From positions 1-64,000 of the forward strand of contig NZ_MTCM01000006.1 of assembly GCF_002000245.1 (NCBI RefSeq): a stretch of DNA of 64,000 nt, read 5' to 3'. A program made the position numbers and the translations under genes. Every line of letters begins with the position of its first letter. Positions within the stretch are counted from its first letter, which is position 1. The notes beneath the pieces were generated by a model. It did no database searches. It saw nothing but the letters and a program-made list of their open reading frames with translations, and was not told the DNA's origin. Below are positions 51,968 to 60,965 of the stretch, in pieces. This DNA is from Sphingobacterium sp. CZ-UAM. Its GTDB lineage: Bacteria; Bacteroidota; Bacteroidia; Sphingobacteriales; Sphingobacteriaceae.

Positions 51968-51984
51968 TTTAGAACCGTTCTAAA
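51968..51984. promoter_or_regulatory. 17-bp perfect palindrome upstream of sdhC (possible operator)
   Basis: TTTAGAACCGTTCTAAA has perfect 8-base arms around a single C. It lies 48 bases before a TAGATTTG -7-like word (52032-52039) and 83 bases before the sdhC ATG, after the terminator of the preceding gene. The position suits an activator or repressor of the succinate dehydrogenase operon. It has no T run and is too short to be a strong terminator. Confidence 0.45.
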
Positions 51985-52031
51985 TTATTGCTTTTTCTTG
52001 TCAAAATGGTATCATATTTAATAGCAAATAG

Positions 52032-52039
52032 TAGATTTG
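52032..52039 (+). promoter_or_regulatory. -7 element of the sdh operon
   Basis: TAGATTTG matches TAnnTTTG, 27 bases before the sdhC ATG. No TTTG at the ideal distance, which would fit a promoter needing an activator. Confidence 0.4.
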
Positions 52040-52066
52040 CCTAATTAAAATTAAATTACAAGGATA

Positions 52067-52837
52067 ATGAGTAAATCAAAGCCAGTTTTCAGTTCTTCGA
52101 TTGGGAAGAAGCTAATCATGAGCTTAACAGGAATCTTCCTATGTTTATTCCTAGTTGTTCACTTGGTTGGTAACTTGCAATTATTTAAAGATGATGCGGG
52201 TCTAGCGTTCAACAAATACGCTTATTTCATGACTCACTTTACACCAATCAAAGTTGTTTCTTACTTATTGTACGCTTCGGTCATCGTTCACGTCATCTAC
52301 GCCATTACATTGTCGATGAAAAACAAAGCCGCCCGTCCTATTGGTTATGCCAAATATGATGGTCAAGCAAACAGTAAGTGGAATTCACGCAACATGGGTA
52401 TCTTAGGTACTGTCATTTTAGTATTCTTAGCGACGCACATGTCAAATTTTTGGTGGAAGTTTCACAATGATCAGGTACCTTACATCGAATACCGTACTGA
52501 TTTGGCAACTGGACAGACAACAGCGAGAGAACTTCAAGCTTCTGAATTCCACGACTACCAAGAAACGGTAGAAAACAATGTTCAAATCTTGAAAGCAAGA
52601 GATTTGTACAAACAAGTTGACTTTGCCTTCAAAAATGTAGCTTTAGTCGCTTTATACATTATTGCAATGGCGGCTTTGGCATTCCACTTAATTCACGGTT
52701 TCCAGTCCGCGTTCCAAACTTTAGGTTTTAACCACAGAAGATATATTGGAATTATCAGAGCAATCGGAGTTTGGGTATTTGGAGTATTAATTCCAATTGG
52801 CTTTGCAATAATGCCATTGTTTTTCTTCTTTAAATAA
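52067..52837 (+). CDS. sdhC: Succinate dehydrogenase cytochrome b558 subunit
   Basis: Membrane anchor of complex II carrying two haem b groups. The 256-residue protein has five transmembrane helices (about 14-36, 58-80, 108-130, 185-207 and 222-250) as in the single-anchor B-type family. Haem-ligand histidines are expected in LVVHLVGNLQLF (about 28-39), ASVIVHVIYAI (about 70-80), LATHMSNFWW (about 122-131) and AFHLIHGFQSAF (about 200-211). The sdhCAB order and single anchor subunit are typical of Bacteroidota and epsilonproteobacteria. First gene of the operon, 57 bases before sdhA. Confidence 0.95.
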   Translation: MSKSKPVFSSSIGKKLIMSLTGIFLCLFLVVHLVGNLQLFKDDAGLAFNKYAYFMTHFTPIKVVSYLLYASVIVHVIYAITLSMKNKAARPIGYAKYDGQANSKWNSRNMGILGTVILVFLATHMSNFWWKFHNDQVPYIEYRTDLATGQTTARELQASEFHDYQETVENNVQILKARDLYKQVDFAFKNVALVALYIIAMAALAFHLIHGFQSAFQTLGFNHRRYIGIIRAIGVWVFGVLIPIGFAIMPLFFFFK

Positions 52838-52894
52838 TTCAGAATCTTTTAAGATAAGGTTTAGGCCTTATGATTCAATATAAAATTAAGAGAT

Positions 52895-54829
52895 ATGTTA
52901 GATTCAAAAGTACCAGCGGGCCCATTAGCCCAAAAGTGGTCAAATCATAAATTTAATCTTAAGTTGGTTAACCCTGCTAACAAACGTAAATTTACCATTA
53001 TCGTTGTTGGTACAGGTCTTGCTGGTGCATCCGCGGCAGCATCTTTAGCTGAGTTAGGATATAATGTAATTACTTTCTGTTACCAAGATTCACCTCGTCG
53101 GGCGCACTCTATTGCGGCTCAAGGTGGTATTAATGCGGCAAAGAGCTACCAAAATGATGGTGACTCTGTATTCCGTTTATTTTACGATACAATCAAAGGT
53201 GGTGACTACCGCTCACGCGAGGCAAACGTTTACCGTTTGGCCGAAGTATCTGTAAACATCATTGACCAATGTGTTGCACAAGGTGTTCCTTTTGCGCGTG
53301 AATACGGAGGTTTATTGGACAACCGTTCTTTCGGTGGTGCACAGGTAAGCCGTACATTCTACGCACGTGGTCAAACTGGACAACAGTTATTGTTGGGTGC
53401 TTATTCAGCATTAAACCGTCAAATCAAAAAAGGAAAAGTAAAATCATATACGCGTCATGAGATGTTGGATTTGGTCATGATCGACGGTCATGCCAAAGGT
53501 ATCGTAACTCGTGACTTGGTATCGGGTAAGGTTGAAACACATGCAGCACATGCTGTATTGATGTGTACTGGTGGTTATGGTAACGTATTCTTCTTGTCTA
53601 CAAACGCAATGGGATGTAACGTTACAGCAGCTTGGAGAGCGCACAAACGTGGTGCTTACTTCGCTAACCCTTGTTACACGCAAATTCACCCAACTTGTAT
53701 TCCTGTAACTGGAGATCATCAATCCAAATTGACATTGATGTCTGAGTCTTTACGTAACGACGGCCGTGTATGGGTTCCTAAGACTCAGGAAATGGCTGAG
53801 AAGTTGCGCAAAGGCGAAATCAAAGCCAATGATATCAAAGAAGACGACAGAGATTATTTCTTGGAACGTAAATACCCTTCATTCGGTAACTTAGTGCCTC
53901 GTGACGTAGCATCACGTAATGCAAAAGAAGCTGTTGATGATGGTCGTGGTGTTGGTAAAACTGGTTTCGCGGTATTCTTGGATTTCAAAGAAGCGATCGG
54001 TCGTTTAGGCGAAGATGCTGTACGTGCTAAATATGGTAACTTATTTGACATGTACTACCAGATCACTGACGAAAACCCTTATAAACAACCAATGCGTATC
54101 TACCCTGCGGTTCACTATACAATGGGTGGTGTATGGGTTGATTACAACTTGATGACGACAATCCCTGGTTTGTATGCATTAGGTGAGTGTAACTTCTCTG
54201 ACCACGGTGCGAACCGCTTAGGTGCTTCGGCATTGATGCAAGGTCTTGCTGATGGTTATTTCGTTATTCCTTACACTGTGGGTGATTACCTTGCTAAATT
54301 AGGTTCTTTCGCACCAGTAGATCACAGCCATCCTGCATTCGAATCTACACGTAAAGAGGTCGAAGCAAAAATCAACAAATTGTTATCATTAAATGGTACA
54401 CAAACTGTTGATGATATCCACAAAAAATTAGGCCACATCATGTGGGAATATTGTGGAATGGCTCGTACAGCTGAAGGATTACAAAAAGCACAAGGTTTGA
54501 TCCAGGAATTGAAAAAAGAATTCTGGACGAATGTTAGAGTTCTTGGAGAAAACGAAGAATTAAATCTTTCTTTAGAGAAAGCTGGCCGTGTAGCAGACTT
54601 CTTGGAATTGGGTGAATTAATGGTTGTGGATGCATTGCAACGCGCTGAGTCTTGTGGTGGTCACTTCCGTCTGGAAAGCCAAACTGAAGAAGGTGAAGCA
54701 AAACGTAATGACGAGGAATTCGCTTATGTATCTGCTTGGGAATACAAAGGAGACAATGTACCAGAGCAATTACACAAGGAAGACTTGGTATTCGAAAACG
54801 TTCAGTTAACACAAAGAAGTTATAAATAA
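52895..54829 (+). CDS. sdhA: Succinate dehydrogenase flavoprotein subunit
   Basis: Catalytic subunit with covalent FAD oxidising succinate to fumarate. The 644-residue protein has the FAD-binding GTGLAGASAAASLAELGYNV (39-58), RAHSIAAQGGINAAKSY (about 68-84) with the FAD-linking histidine segment, NPCYTQIHPTCIP (about 255-267), VHYTMGGVWVDYNL near 408-421 and GLYALGECNFSDHGANRLGA (about 426-445). The long C-terminal form matches B-type Sdh/Frd enzymes that work with menaquinone. Codon use is strongly biased, showing high expression. sdhB follows after 14 bases. Confidence 0.97.
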   Translation: MLDSKVPAGPLAQKWSNHKFNLKLVNPANKRKFTIIVVGTGLAGASAAASLAELGYNVITFCYQDSPRRAHSIAAQGGINAAKSYQNDGDSVFRLFYDTIKGGDYRSREANVYRLAEVSVNIIDQCVAQGVPFAREYGGLLDNRSFGGAQVSRTFYARGQTGQQLLLGAYSALNRQIKKGKVKSYTRHEMLDLVMIDGHAKGIVTRDLVSGKVETHAAHAVLMCTGGYGNVFFLSTNAMGCNVTAAWRAHKRGAYFANPCYTQIHPTCIPVTGDHQSKLTLMSESLRNDGRVWVPKTQEMAEKLRKGEIKANDIKEDDRDYFLERKYPSFGNLVPRDVASRNAKEAVDDGRGVGKTGFAVFLDFKEAIGRLGEDAVRAKYGNLFDMYYQITDENPYKQPMRIYPAVHYTMGGVWVDYNLMTTIPGLYALGECNFSDHGANRLGASALMQGLADGYFVIPYTVGDYLAKLGSFAPVDHSHPAFESTRKEVEAKINKLLSLNGTQTVDDIHKKLGHIMWEYCGMARTAEGLQKAQGLIQELKKEFWTNVRVLGENEELNLSLEKAGRVADFLELGELMVVDALQRAESCGGHFRLESQTEEGEAKRNDEEFAYVSAWEYKGDNVPEQLHKEDLVFENVQLTQRSYK

Positions 54830-54843
54830 GAAGGAAAATTATC

Positions 54844-55617
54844 ATGGCACAACATATGAATTTAACGCTGAAAGTTTGGCGTCAAAAAAATGATAAAGAT
54901 AAAGGTCAATTTGTAACTTATCAGGCAAATAACATCGCTGATGATATGTCTTTCTTAGAGATGCTTGATATTGTGAATGAGGAATTGACACGTAAAGGTG
55001 AAGACCCTGTATATTTCGATCACGACTGTCGTGAAGGAATCTGCGGAATGTGTTCATTAGTTATCAACGGTCGTCCACATGGTCCTAAAGAAGGTACGAC
55101 AACATGTCAATTACACATGCGTAGCTTCCACGATGGACAGACGATCGTCATCGAACCTTGGAGAGCTGCGGCATTTCCAGTGTTGAAAGACCTAGCAGTT
55201 GATCGTACGGCTTTTGACCGCATTCAACAAGCAGGTGGATATGTAAATATCAATACAGGTGGTGTTCCTGACGCCAATACAATTCCTATTCCTAAACGTA
55301 TTGCTGATGAAGCTTTCGAATCGGCTACATGTATCGGTTGTGGTGCTTGTGTTGCAGCTTGTAAAAATGCTTCTGCAATGTTATTCGTTTCGGCTAAAGT
55401 ATCTCAATTCGCATTGTTACCTCAAGGTCAAACTGAGCGTTACGAACGTGCACAAGCAATGGTAGATCAAATGGATGCTGAAGGTTTTGGTAACTGTACG
55501 AATACCGGTGCTTGCGAAGCAGAATGTCCGGTAGGTATTAAATTAACGAATATCGCTCGTTTAAACCGCGAGTATTTGACTGCTAAAATCTTCAGACAAG
55601 AAGAACCACACGCATAA
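54844..55617 (+). CDS. sdhB: Succinate dehydrogenase iron-sulfur subunit
   Basis: Passes electrons from SdhA to the quinone site through three Fe-S clusters. The 257-residue protein has the 2Fe-2S ligands CREGICGMCSLVING (about 62-76) with a further Cys in TTTCQLHMRSF, the 4Fe-4S set CIGCGACVAAC (about 165-175) and the last set CTNTGACEAECP (about 219-230). The internal ATG at 54859 (MNLTLKVWRQ) is another possible start. Last gene of sdhCAB, ending in a terminator. Confidence 0.97.
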   Translation: MAQHMNLTLKVWRQKNDKDKGQFVTYQANNIADDMSFLEMLDIVNEELTRKGEDPVYFDHDCREGICGMCSLVINGRPHGPKEGTTTCQLHMRSFHDGQTIVIEPWRAAAFPVLKDLAVDRTAFDRIQQAGGYVNINTGGVPDANTIPIPKRIADEAFESATCIGCGACVAACKNASAMLFVSAKVSQFALLPQGQTERYERAQAMVDQMDAEGFGNCTNTGACEAECPVGIKLTNIARLNREYLTAKIFRQEEPHA

Positions 55618-55642
55618 TAGCGCGTTTAGCATAAAATAATAT

Positions 55643-55678
55643 AAAAGTCCTTGCCCTAAGAAAGCAAGGACTTTTTTT
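55643..55678 (+). terminator. sdh operon terminator
   Basis: AAAAGTCCTTGC pairs with GCAAGGACTTTT over a 9-base loop, followed by more T residues. Confidence 0.92.
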
Positions 55679-55707
55679 TATATTTACAATAATGTAAATT
55701 GACTCAC

Positions 55708-58700
55708 GTGAATTCTGGTATAAAAATTCGTTTACTACTACTGATCTTAACACTTTGCTTTATAGGAACAGCGATCACCATCAAAGAATCTGTTACAAAT
55801 AAAGAAATACTTGATATTGATACAAAATCGCTCAATGATTATATAACCGAACAAGAGAAAAAAGTAGACCGCATTTTTAAGGACTCACTGCTGCTAAAAA
55901 CATTCAAGAATTACGATCAATATCCTATAGCTGTCTATCAAGCTTTTGAAAGGTATAAAAATGATGAAAAGGTTTATCTATTCCTATTTAAGGATCACGA
56001 ACCGAAAATGTGGAGCACACATTTATTTGTTCCCATTACTGATCAGGGTTTTCTGGAAAAGTCCAATTTTGTACAGGATGATAATCGTTCCTACATCGTT
56101 CGTAAAAAAACAATTGGAAATATAAGTATACTTGCCTATGTCCTTGTTAAGCCTTATACCAATAACAATAATCCGTATTTAAACTCTTCTTTACGACGAA
56201 ATTTCTTCGACACACGAAATATTGACATTGCATCTTATACCGATACGGTTGCAATCAAAAATATCTATAGTTCGGAGGGATCCTATCTGTTTTCCGTTAA
56301 GCTCAAAGAAGGTGATCACGAAAATATCTATACCATTTTGCAGTTCTTCTGCTGGTTACTGGCATGGATTGCTCTATTGATATTCTTCAATAGCCTCTGT
56401 CTACACATGGCTAAGACCAGAAGAGCTTGGGCAGCGGTAGCACTACTCGCAGGCGTATTTATTCTTGTCAAATTCGCGGATCTGAAATGGAATTTGCTTT
56501 CTGAAAATGCGACGTTCGCTATATTCGATTCCCGCAACTATGCTTACAATAGCTTCTTCCCTAATATTTGGTCCGTTTTATCAACCACAATATTGATCCT
56601 CTGGCTCATACTATTTATCTATTCTATTCGTAAAGAACTCAATTTCGATAAAATAAAAGCCCTCCGGATCTTTAAACTCCCTATTGCGATTGGATTTGTC
56701 CTAAGTATATACTTATTCTTTGCGCTTTTATATGATATAGCCGGTACGTTAATTACCCATTCAAATAATATCTATTTTGACTTTACCAAACTCGTTGATC
56801 TACATTTCCTAAGCTGGGTGGATCTTGGTATCGTTGGCATGGGGATTTTAGCATTGAGTATTTATATTGACCTCGTATTATTCTTTCTTAAAAAGTTAGA
56901 ATTAAAGCCCACCCAACTATTAAATATTCAATTAGCAAGTGTCATTTTTGTCATTCTCGTTATTTCAATCTACATTGAAAAAAACAGCCTTGTTAATCTG
57001 CTTTTAGCTTTAATTATTCTAATAAAATCCTTTGGCGAGAAATATTTCGACAGGCATATATTGACGAACTACATTGCTGTTTTGATTCTTTGGGCTATCA
57101 TAAGTACAATTACTCATGCACGTTTCTACCAAGAACGGGATCTTATTGACATGAAGATATTATTGAACAATCTACAGTCAGAAGACGATCTAAATGCTGT
57201 TTCACTATTTTCGGACATTGAAAGTGGTATCTCCAATGATAAAGAATTAAAACACCTCTTTAACATCAGTCTTCCCAATACCAATACAGAGGGAATCAAT
57301 GACTTCATCAAGAAGAAATACTTTAGTGGATACCTCTCCAAATATGAATTTAAGGCCTATTACTATAATCAGAATAATATTCCAATAAATCCAAATGATC
57401 AAAACAGAATTAATGAGTATAGGGAAAAAGTAATCAACAAGTCGATAAAAGTTACTCAAAATTTCTACCGTGCCAGTGCTGAACTGGGAACCCATGAATA
57501 CTTTTCGATCATTCCAGTGGCAATTGATCAAAATAGGATCATCAACGTAATCATCAATCTTTCAAATAAGGATTTTAGCTACACGGTACCCTATCCCGAG
57601 ATATTAACAGATATGCGGATTAATAATTCGCAATACTATAATAAGGACGACTATTCGATTGCTTTGTATAAGGGTGGTTCGTTGGTTACCCAGTTTGGAA
57701 AATATACGTATGAAAATAACCTCCGGGGATTAAATGCTACACCAGGAAAATATATTGAAATACTGGATCGAGATTCGTACCTGCACATTGCGTATGTGGC
57801 TAATAGCTTTTCAACTTATATCATTAGTAAACAAAAGCCTTCTTTCTGGGATTATATAGCTACAACCTCCTTTCTGTTTTTGATTTTTTTCATGATCTTC
57901 ATGGTTTTCCATTATGCGACATCATTTTATATCTTTCTCAAGAATACGAAACTTACCGTCCGTAACTTAAAATATCAGTTCTATAAAATCATCAACAAAA
58001 TACAGTATTCTACACGTATTCAGACCTCTATTATTTCTTCGGTTATATTAGCCATTCTGATATCAGCTGTAATTTCATATATCAGCATAAATAAACAGCT
58101 TTACAACAATAACAGAAATAGCAAAGAGCGCTTTATCATCGAGCTAGGTAAACGGATGGAAAATATGTTGACTTATACCGACCAGGTTTCTAATGAAAAT
58201 CAGCTTATTAGTATTCTAAAGACTTTATCGGAAACAATATCCAAGGATTTCAACTTATACTCAAAATCGGGCAGGTTACTCTATAGTTCCCAGCGCAGAA
58301 TTTATGATCTGGAACTTTTCTCCACATTTATTAATCCGGCAGCGCTCAAAAACCTCTCCCTACTCAAAAAATCAGAAACAATAGAAGATGAGCGTATCGG
58401 AACGTTCCAGTTTGAGACGAGTTATGCCACAATAAGAGACAAAGATTATAGTACATTGGCCTATATCGGCATCCCGAACTTCTCCCTTCAAAAAGAAGAG
58501 AATATCAATAAAAATCTATTATTAAACACCATTGTCAATATTTATTCACTCATTATCATTGGCTTTGGTTTTTATGCAACTTTCGTGGCCAATAGTGTTA
58601 CCAATCCACTCAGTATAATCAGTAAAAAAATATCCCAATTACGATTAGGACAACCCAACGAACCTTTATTCTGGCAACGAAATGACGAAATAGGTACATT

Positions 58701-59454
58701 GATCAAAGAGTACAACCTCATGATCATCAAGCTGGAAGACTACGCCAATAAAATAAAGGATACCGAACGTGAATCGACCTGGCGGGAAATGGCTCAGCAG
58801 ATTGCACATGAGATCAAAAATCCGCTAACGCCAATGAAATTAGGCATACAGCAGCTCAGAAGATCATACAAAGATGATGATCCGAGATTCCCAGATCGCT
58901 TCAATAAATTCTCAACTTCATTTATTGAACAAATCGATGCTTTAACACAAATCGCTTCGGAGTTTTCTCATTTTGCAAAATTTCCAACGACAGTAATGGA
59001 AAATATTAATATTGTGGAGAAGATAACGAAGTCGATATCAGTATACGATAACACACCAAATGTCAATATCCGATTAATAAATAACGCTGATCAGAAAACC
59101 TTAATTGTTAAGGCAGATGGAAATGAGTTATTGCGCACGTTCAATAATTTGATAAAAAATGCCATTGAAGGAGGTTATGGACGAAAAAACATGAAGATAG
59201 ACATCTCTATCGAACGATACTCCGATAAATTTGTCAAAATAGATGTCAAAGATAATGGCTATGGCATTCCTGAAGCAATGAAAGATAAAATATTCCAGAT
59301 CAACTTTACGACAAAAAGTTCTGGAAATGGTCTTGGCTTGGTGCTTGTGAAGAAAACTATTGAAGCGAGTAATGGGCAGATATATTTTGAGACAACGGAG
59401 GGTGAAGGCACGACATTCCATATTTTACTGCCCCTGCAACAAATAGAGTCTTAG
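55708..59454 (+). CDS. Large polytopic sensor histidine kinase (NtrY-like)
   Basis: About 1248 residues, far longer than usual kinases. After an N-terminal helix (about 6-26) and an outer domain of about 180 residues, there are about eight transmembrane helices (210-480), a second outer domain (about 485-705), more helices, a third outer loop, and a final helix before HAMP (NSVTNPLSIISKKISQLRLG). The kinase core is at the end: phosphate-accepting His in MAQQIAHEIKNPLTPMKLG, N box NLIKNAIEGG, DNGYGIPEAMKDKIFQINF, and GNGLGLVLVKKTIEASNG. The HEIKNPLTP box resembles NtrY. The start is GTG 55708 or TTG 55699. No response regulator is adjacent, so it is an orphan here. Confidence 0.88.
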   Translation: MNSGIKIRLLLLILTLCFIGTAITIKESVTNKEILDIDTKSLNDYITEQEKKVDRIFKDSLLLKTFKNYDQYPIAVYQAFERYKNDEKVYLFLFKDHEPKMWSTHLFVPITDQGFLEKSNFVQDDNRSYIVRKKTIGNISILAYVLVKPYTNNNNPYLNSSLRRNFFDTRNIDIASYTDTVAIKNIYSSEGSYLFSVKLKEGDHENIYTILQFFCWLLAWIALLIFFNSLCLHMAKTRRAWAAVALLAGVFILVKFADLKWNLLSENATFAIFDSRNYAYNSFFPNIWSVLSTTILILWLILFIYSIRKELNFDKIKALRIFKLPIAIGFVLSIYLFFALLYDIAGTLITHSNNIYFDFTKLVDLHFLSWVDLGIVGMGILALSIYIDLVLFFLKKLELKPTQLLNIQLASVIFVILVISIYIEKNSLVNLLLALIILIKSFGEKYFDRHILTNYIAVLILWAIISTITHARFYQERDLIDMKILLNNLQSEDDLNAVSLFSDIESGISNDKELKHLFNISLPNTNTEGINDFIKKKYFSGYLSKYEFKAYYYNQNNIPINPNDQNRINEYREKVINKSIKVTQNFYRASAELGTHEYFSIIPVAIDQNRIINVIINLSNKDFSYTVPYPEILTDMRINNSQYYNKDDYSIALYKGGSLVTQFGKYTYENNLRGLNATPGKYIEILDRDSYLHIAYVANSFSTYIISKQKPSFWDYIATTSFLFLIFFMIFMVFHYATSFYIFLKNTKLTVRNLKYQFYKIINKIQYSTRIQTSIISSVILAILISAVISYISINKQLYNNNRNSKERFIIELGKRMENMLTYTDQVSNENQLISILKTLSETISKDFNLYSKSGRLLYSSQRRIYDLELFSTFINPAALKNLSLLKKSETIEDERIGTFQFETSYATIRDKDYSTLAYIGIPNFSLQKEENINKNLLLNTIVNIYSLIIIGFGFYATFVANSVTNPLSIISKKISQLRLGQPNEPLFWQRNDEIGTLIKEYNLMIIKLEDYANKIKDTERESTWREMAQQIAHEIKNPLTPMKLGIQQLRRSYKDDDPRFPDRFNKFSTSFIEQIDALTQIASEFSHFAKFPTTVMENINIVEKITKSISVYDNTPNVNIRLINNADQKTLIVKADGNELLRTFNNLIKNAIEGGYGRKNMKIDISIERYSDKFVKIDVKDNGYGIPEAMKDKIFQINFTTKSSGNGLGLVLVKKTIEASNGQIYFETTEGEGTTFHILLPLQQIES

Positions 59455-59870
59455 TTATCGTGGATTTTAGAATATCCACGATCAAAACTTTCCTCATAAA
59501 GAGCCCTGGGTATTTATCGAAAAACCATGATCCAAGGGCAAGGAATACCATCAAAAGCTTCCGTAAATCCTTATTTATAGAAATTACATCGCTTATATGT
59601 TCCGCATGCCTTTAGTCCCTTTGCGCTGAGGGCTATAGGAAGCGAGATCCCGAGAAAACAAGAATTGCCAGGAAAACTTGATTAAGCAAATAATTCTATC
59701 CGTTGTGATCTATTTTGAAGCTTAGTCCGCGAGTCTCGGTTAGTTCGATTCCTCAAGCAAACAAGGGTGAAAGACCGATATGAAATTGATTTGCAGAATA
59801 ATGGAAGCCAGCAAAATGTAGCACTAGGCCCAGCAATGAATATTTAAAATTTCTGTGGAAAGTGCCTATA
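59455..59870. other. Gene-free stretch after the kinase gene
   Basis: About 415 bases with no recognisable gene. A hairpin at 59457-59482 (TCGTGGAT/ATCCACGA) probably terminates the kinase transcript. The rest is of mixed composition, with stop codons in all frames. TTAGTTCGATTCC at 59741-59753 recalls a tRNA T-arm, but no stems fold around it. It may be decayed coding DNA. Confidence 0.5.
59457..59482 (+). terminator. Weak hairpin after the kinase gene
   Basis: TCGTGGAT pairs with ATCCACGA over an 8-base loop, 4 bases past the stop codon; no clear T run. Confidence 0.5.
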
Positions 59871-59922
59871 CTAAATTAAAAAAGCGGCAGCCCGTATTTG
59901 GACTGCCGCTTTTTTAATTTAG
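59871..59922. terminator. Long terminator of the coiled-coil protein gene
   Basis: CTAAATTAAAAAAGCGGCAG pairs with its full complement over 20 bp around a 12-base loop, with six A or T residues in each arm. It lies just past the stop of the minus-strand gene. Confidence 0.93.
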
Positions 59923-59934
59923 TAAAGTATATCC

Positions 59935-60861
59935 TTAGCGTAATACGACAGCTGATCTACCCATGATCGCATTATCCTCATAAAGCAATACGGTATATGC
60001 TCCTTTAGCAAAACCATCTTCAGCAGCCCAATATACGACATAATCTTCACCCTTATTCGTAAACAAAATATTATGCTTAAACGTATACTGTAGTTTTTCG
60101 CCATGCACCAAGAAAATATTATCTCCCTGCACGACAAGATTCCCTTGAGGGTCGATGATTCTTATGAAAATGTCACGTTCTCCAATTTTAGCAAGCGGGT
60201 TGTCTGCGACAGTAAAATTGATCTTTAATTTATCTACGCGCTTCGCACGTTCTTCAACAGATTCCTTTCCATTTCTTTTAATTTCAAGCCCGTTGATACT
60301 TATATTTGACACTTTCAACGCAGATGCTGTGGTCACCTTTTCCTTCAATTCAGAATTAGTCGTGGTCAAAGAATTAATTTGTTTATTTTTCTCGACTACA
60401 GACTCATTCAAATTCGAATTTTGCTTCGATAAAATCTGATTCTCTTGAATCAATCGCTGAACATCTACGCGATAGTTATCAACCTGCTTTTTTAACAGGT
60501 TTATTTTGCGTTGAGCGTCATCAATATCCTTAGAATTTATACTCTTATCTTCGAGTTTCTTACGGAGCTCTGCAATCTCTGCTCGCGAATCCTCTTTTTG
60601 TACAGTCATTTCTGGAGTCAATTGAACATTTTCAATATCAATCTTATCCAATTCGGCTTCTATCCGATCGATCTGTACCTGAAGGTTTTCTTTTTCCACT
60701 GTTAAGGCATAGACTTTTTCTCCGTTCGTCTTAAACTTAACATAAAAATATATATTCGTTGCGAGTAATGCCGCTATCGCGATGATGAAGAAATACACCT
60801 TAGAAGAATCTTTCTTCTTTTCGTCTTCCTTTTTACTCGAAACAACTTCTGAATTCATCAT
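59935..60861 (-). CDS. Membrane-anchored coiled-coil protein
   Basis: 308 residues. A charged N-terminus (EKKKDSSKV) precedes one transmembrane helix (about 24-42). A long coiled coil follows (about 52-175, with heptad patterns in NLQVQIDRIEAELDKIDIEN and INLLKKQVDNYRVDVQRLIQ), then a beta-rich C-terminal domain (about 185-308) with KVSNISINGLEIKRNGK, FIRIIDPQGNLVVQGDN and YVVYWAAEDGFAKGAYTVLL. The architecture suggests an envelope scaffold or spacer; related Bacteroidota proteins are annotated only as hypothetical or chromosome-partitioning by the coiled coil alone. It lies 104 bases downstream of nothing obvious on its strand; gmd is further upstream on the same strand. Confidence 0.75.
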   Translation of the reverse strand: MMNSEVVSSKKEDEKKKDSSKVYFFIIAIAALLATNIYFYVKFKTNGEKVYALTVEKENLQVQIDRIEAELDKIDIENVQLTPEMTVQKEDSRAEIAELRKKLEDKSINSKDIDDAQRKINLLKKQVDNYRVDVQRLIQENQILSKQNSNLNESVVEKNKQINSLTTTNSELKEKVTTASALKVSNISINGLEIKRNGKESVEERAKRVDKLKINFTVADNPLAKIGERDIFIRIIDPQGNLVVQGDNIFLVHGEKLQYTFKHNILFTNKGEDYVVYWAAEDGFAKGAYTVLLYEDNAIMGRSAVVLR

Positions 60862-60965
60862 AATACATGCACTGTCATTTTCATCATATGAACTTAGTGA
60901 TTCATACCATTTGAATGTTTAAACAAAAATTATTCCAGTTTTATTTTTTCTTTATTAATTATGAA

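Noticed and set aside
59739..59753. tRNA T-arm-like sequence
   Set aside because: The bases flanking the loop do not form a T-stem, and no acceptor, D or anticodon arms can be found at the right distances.
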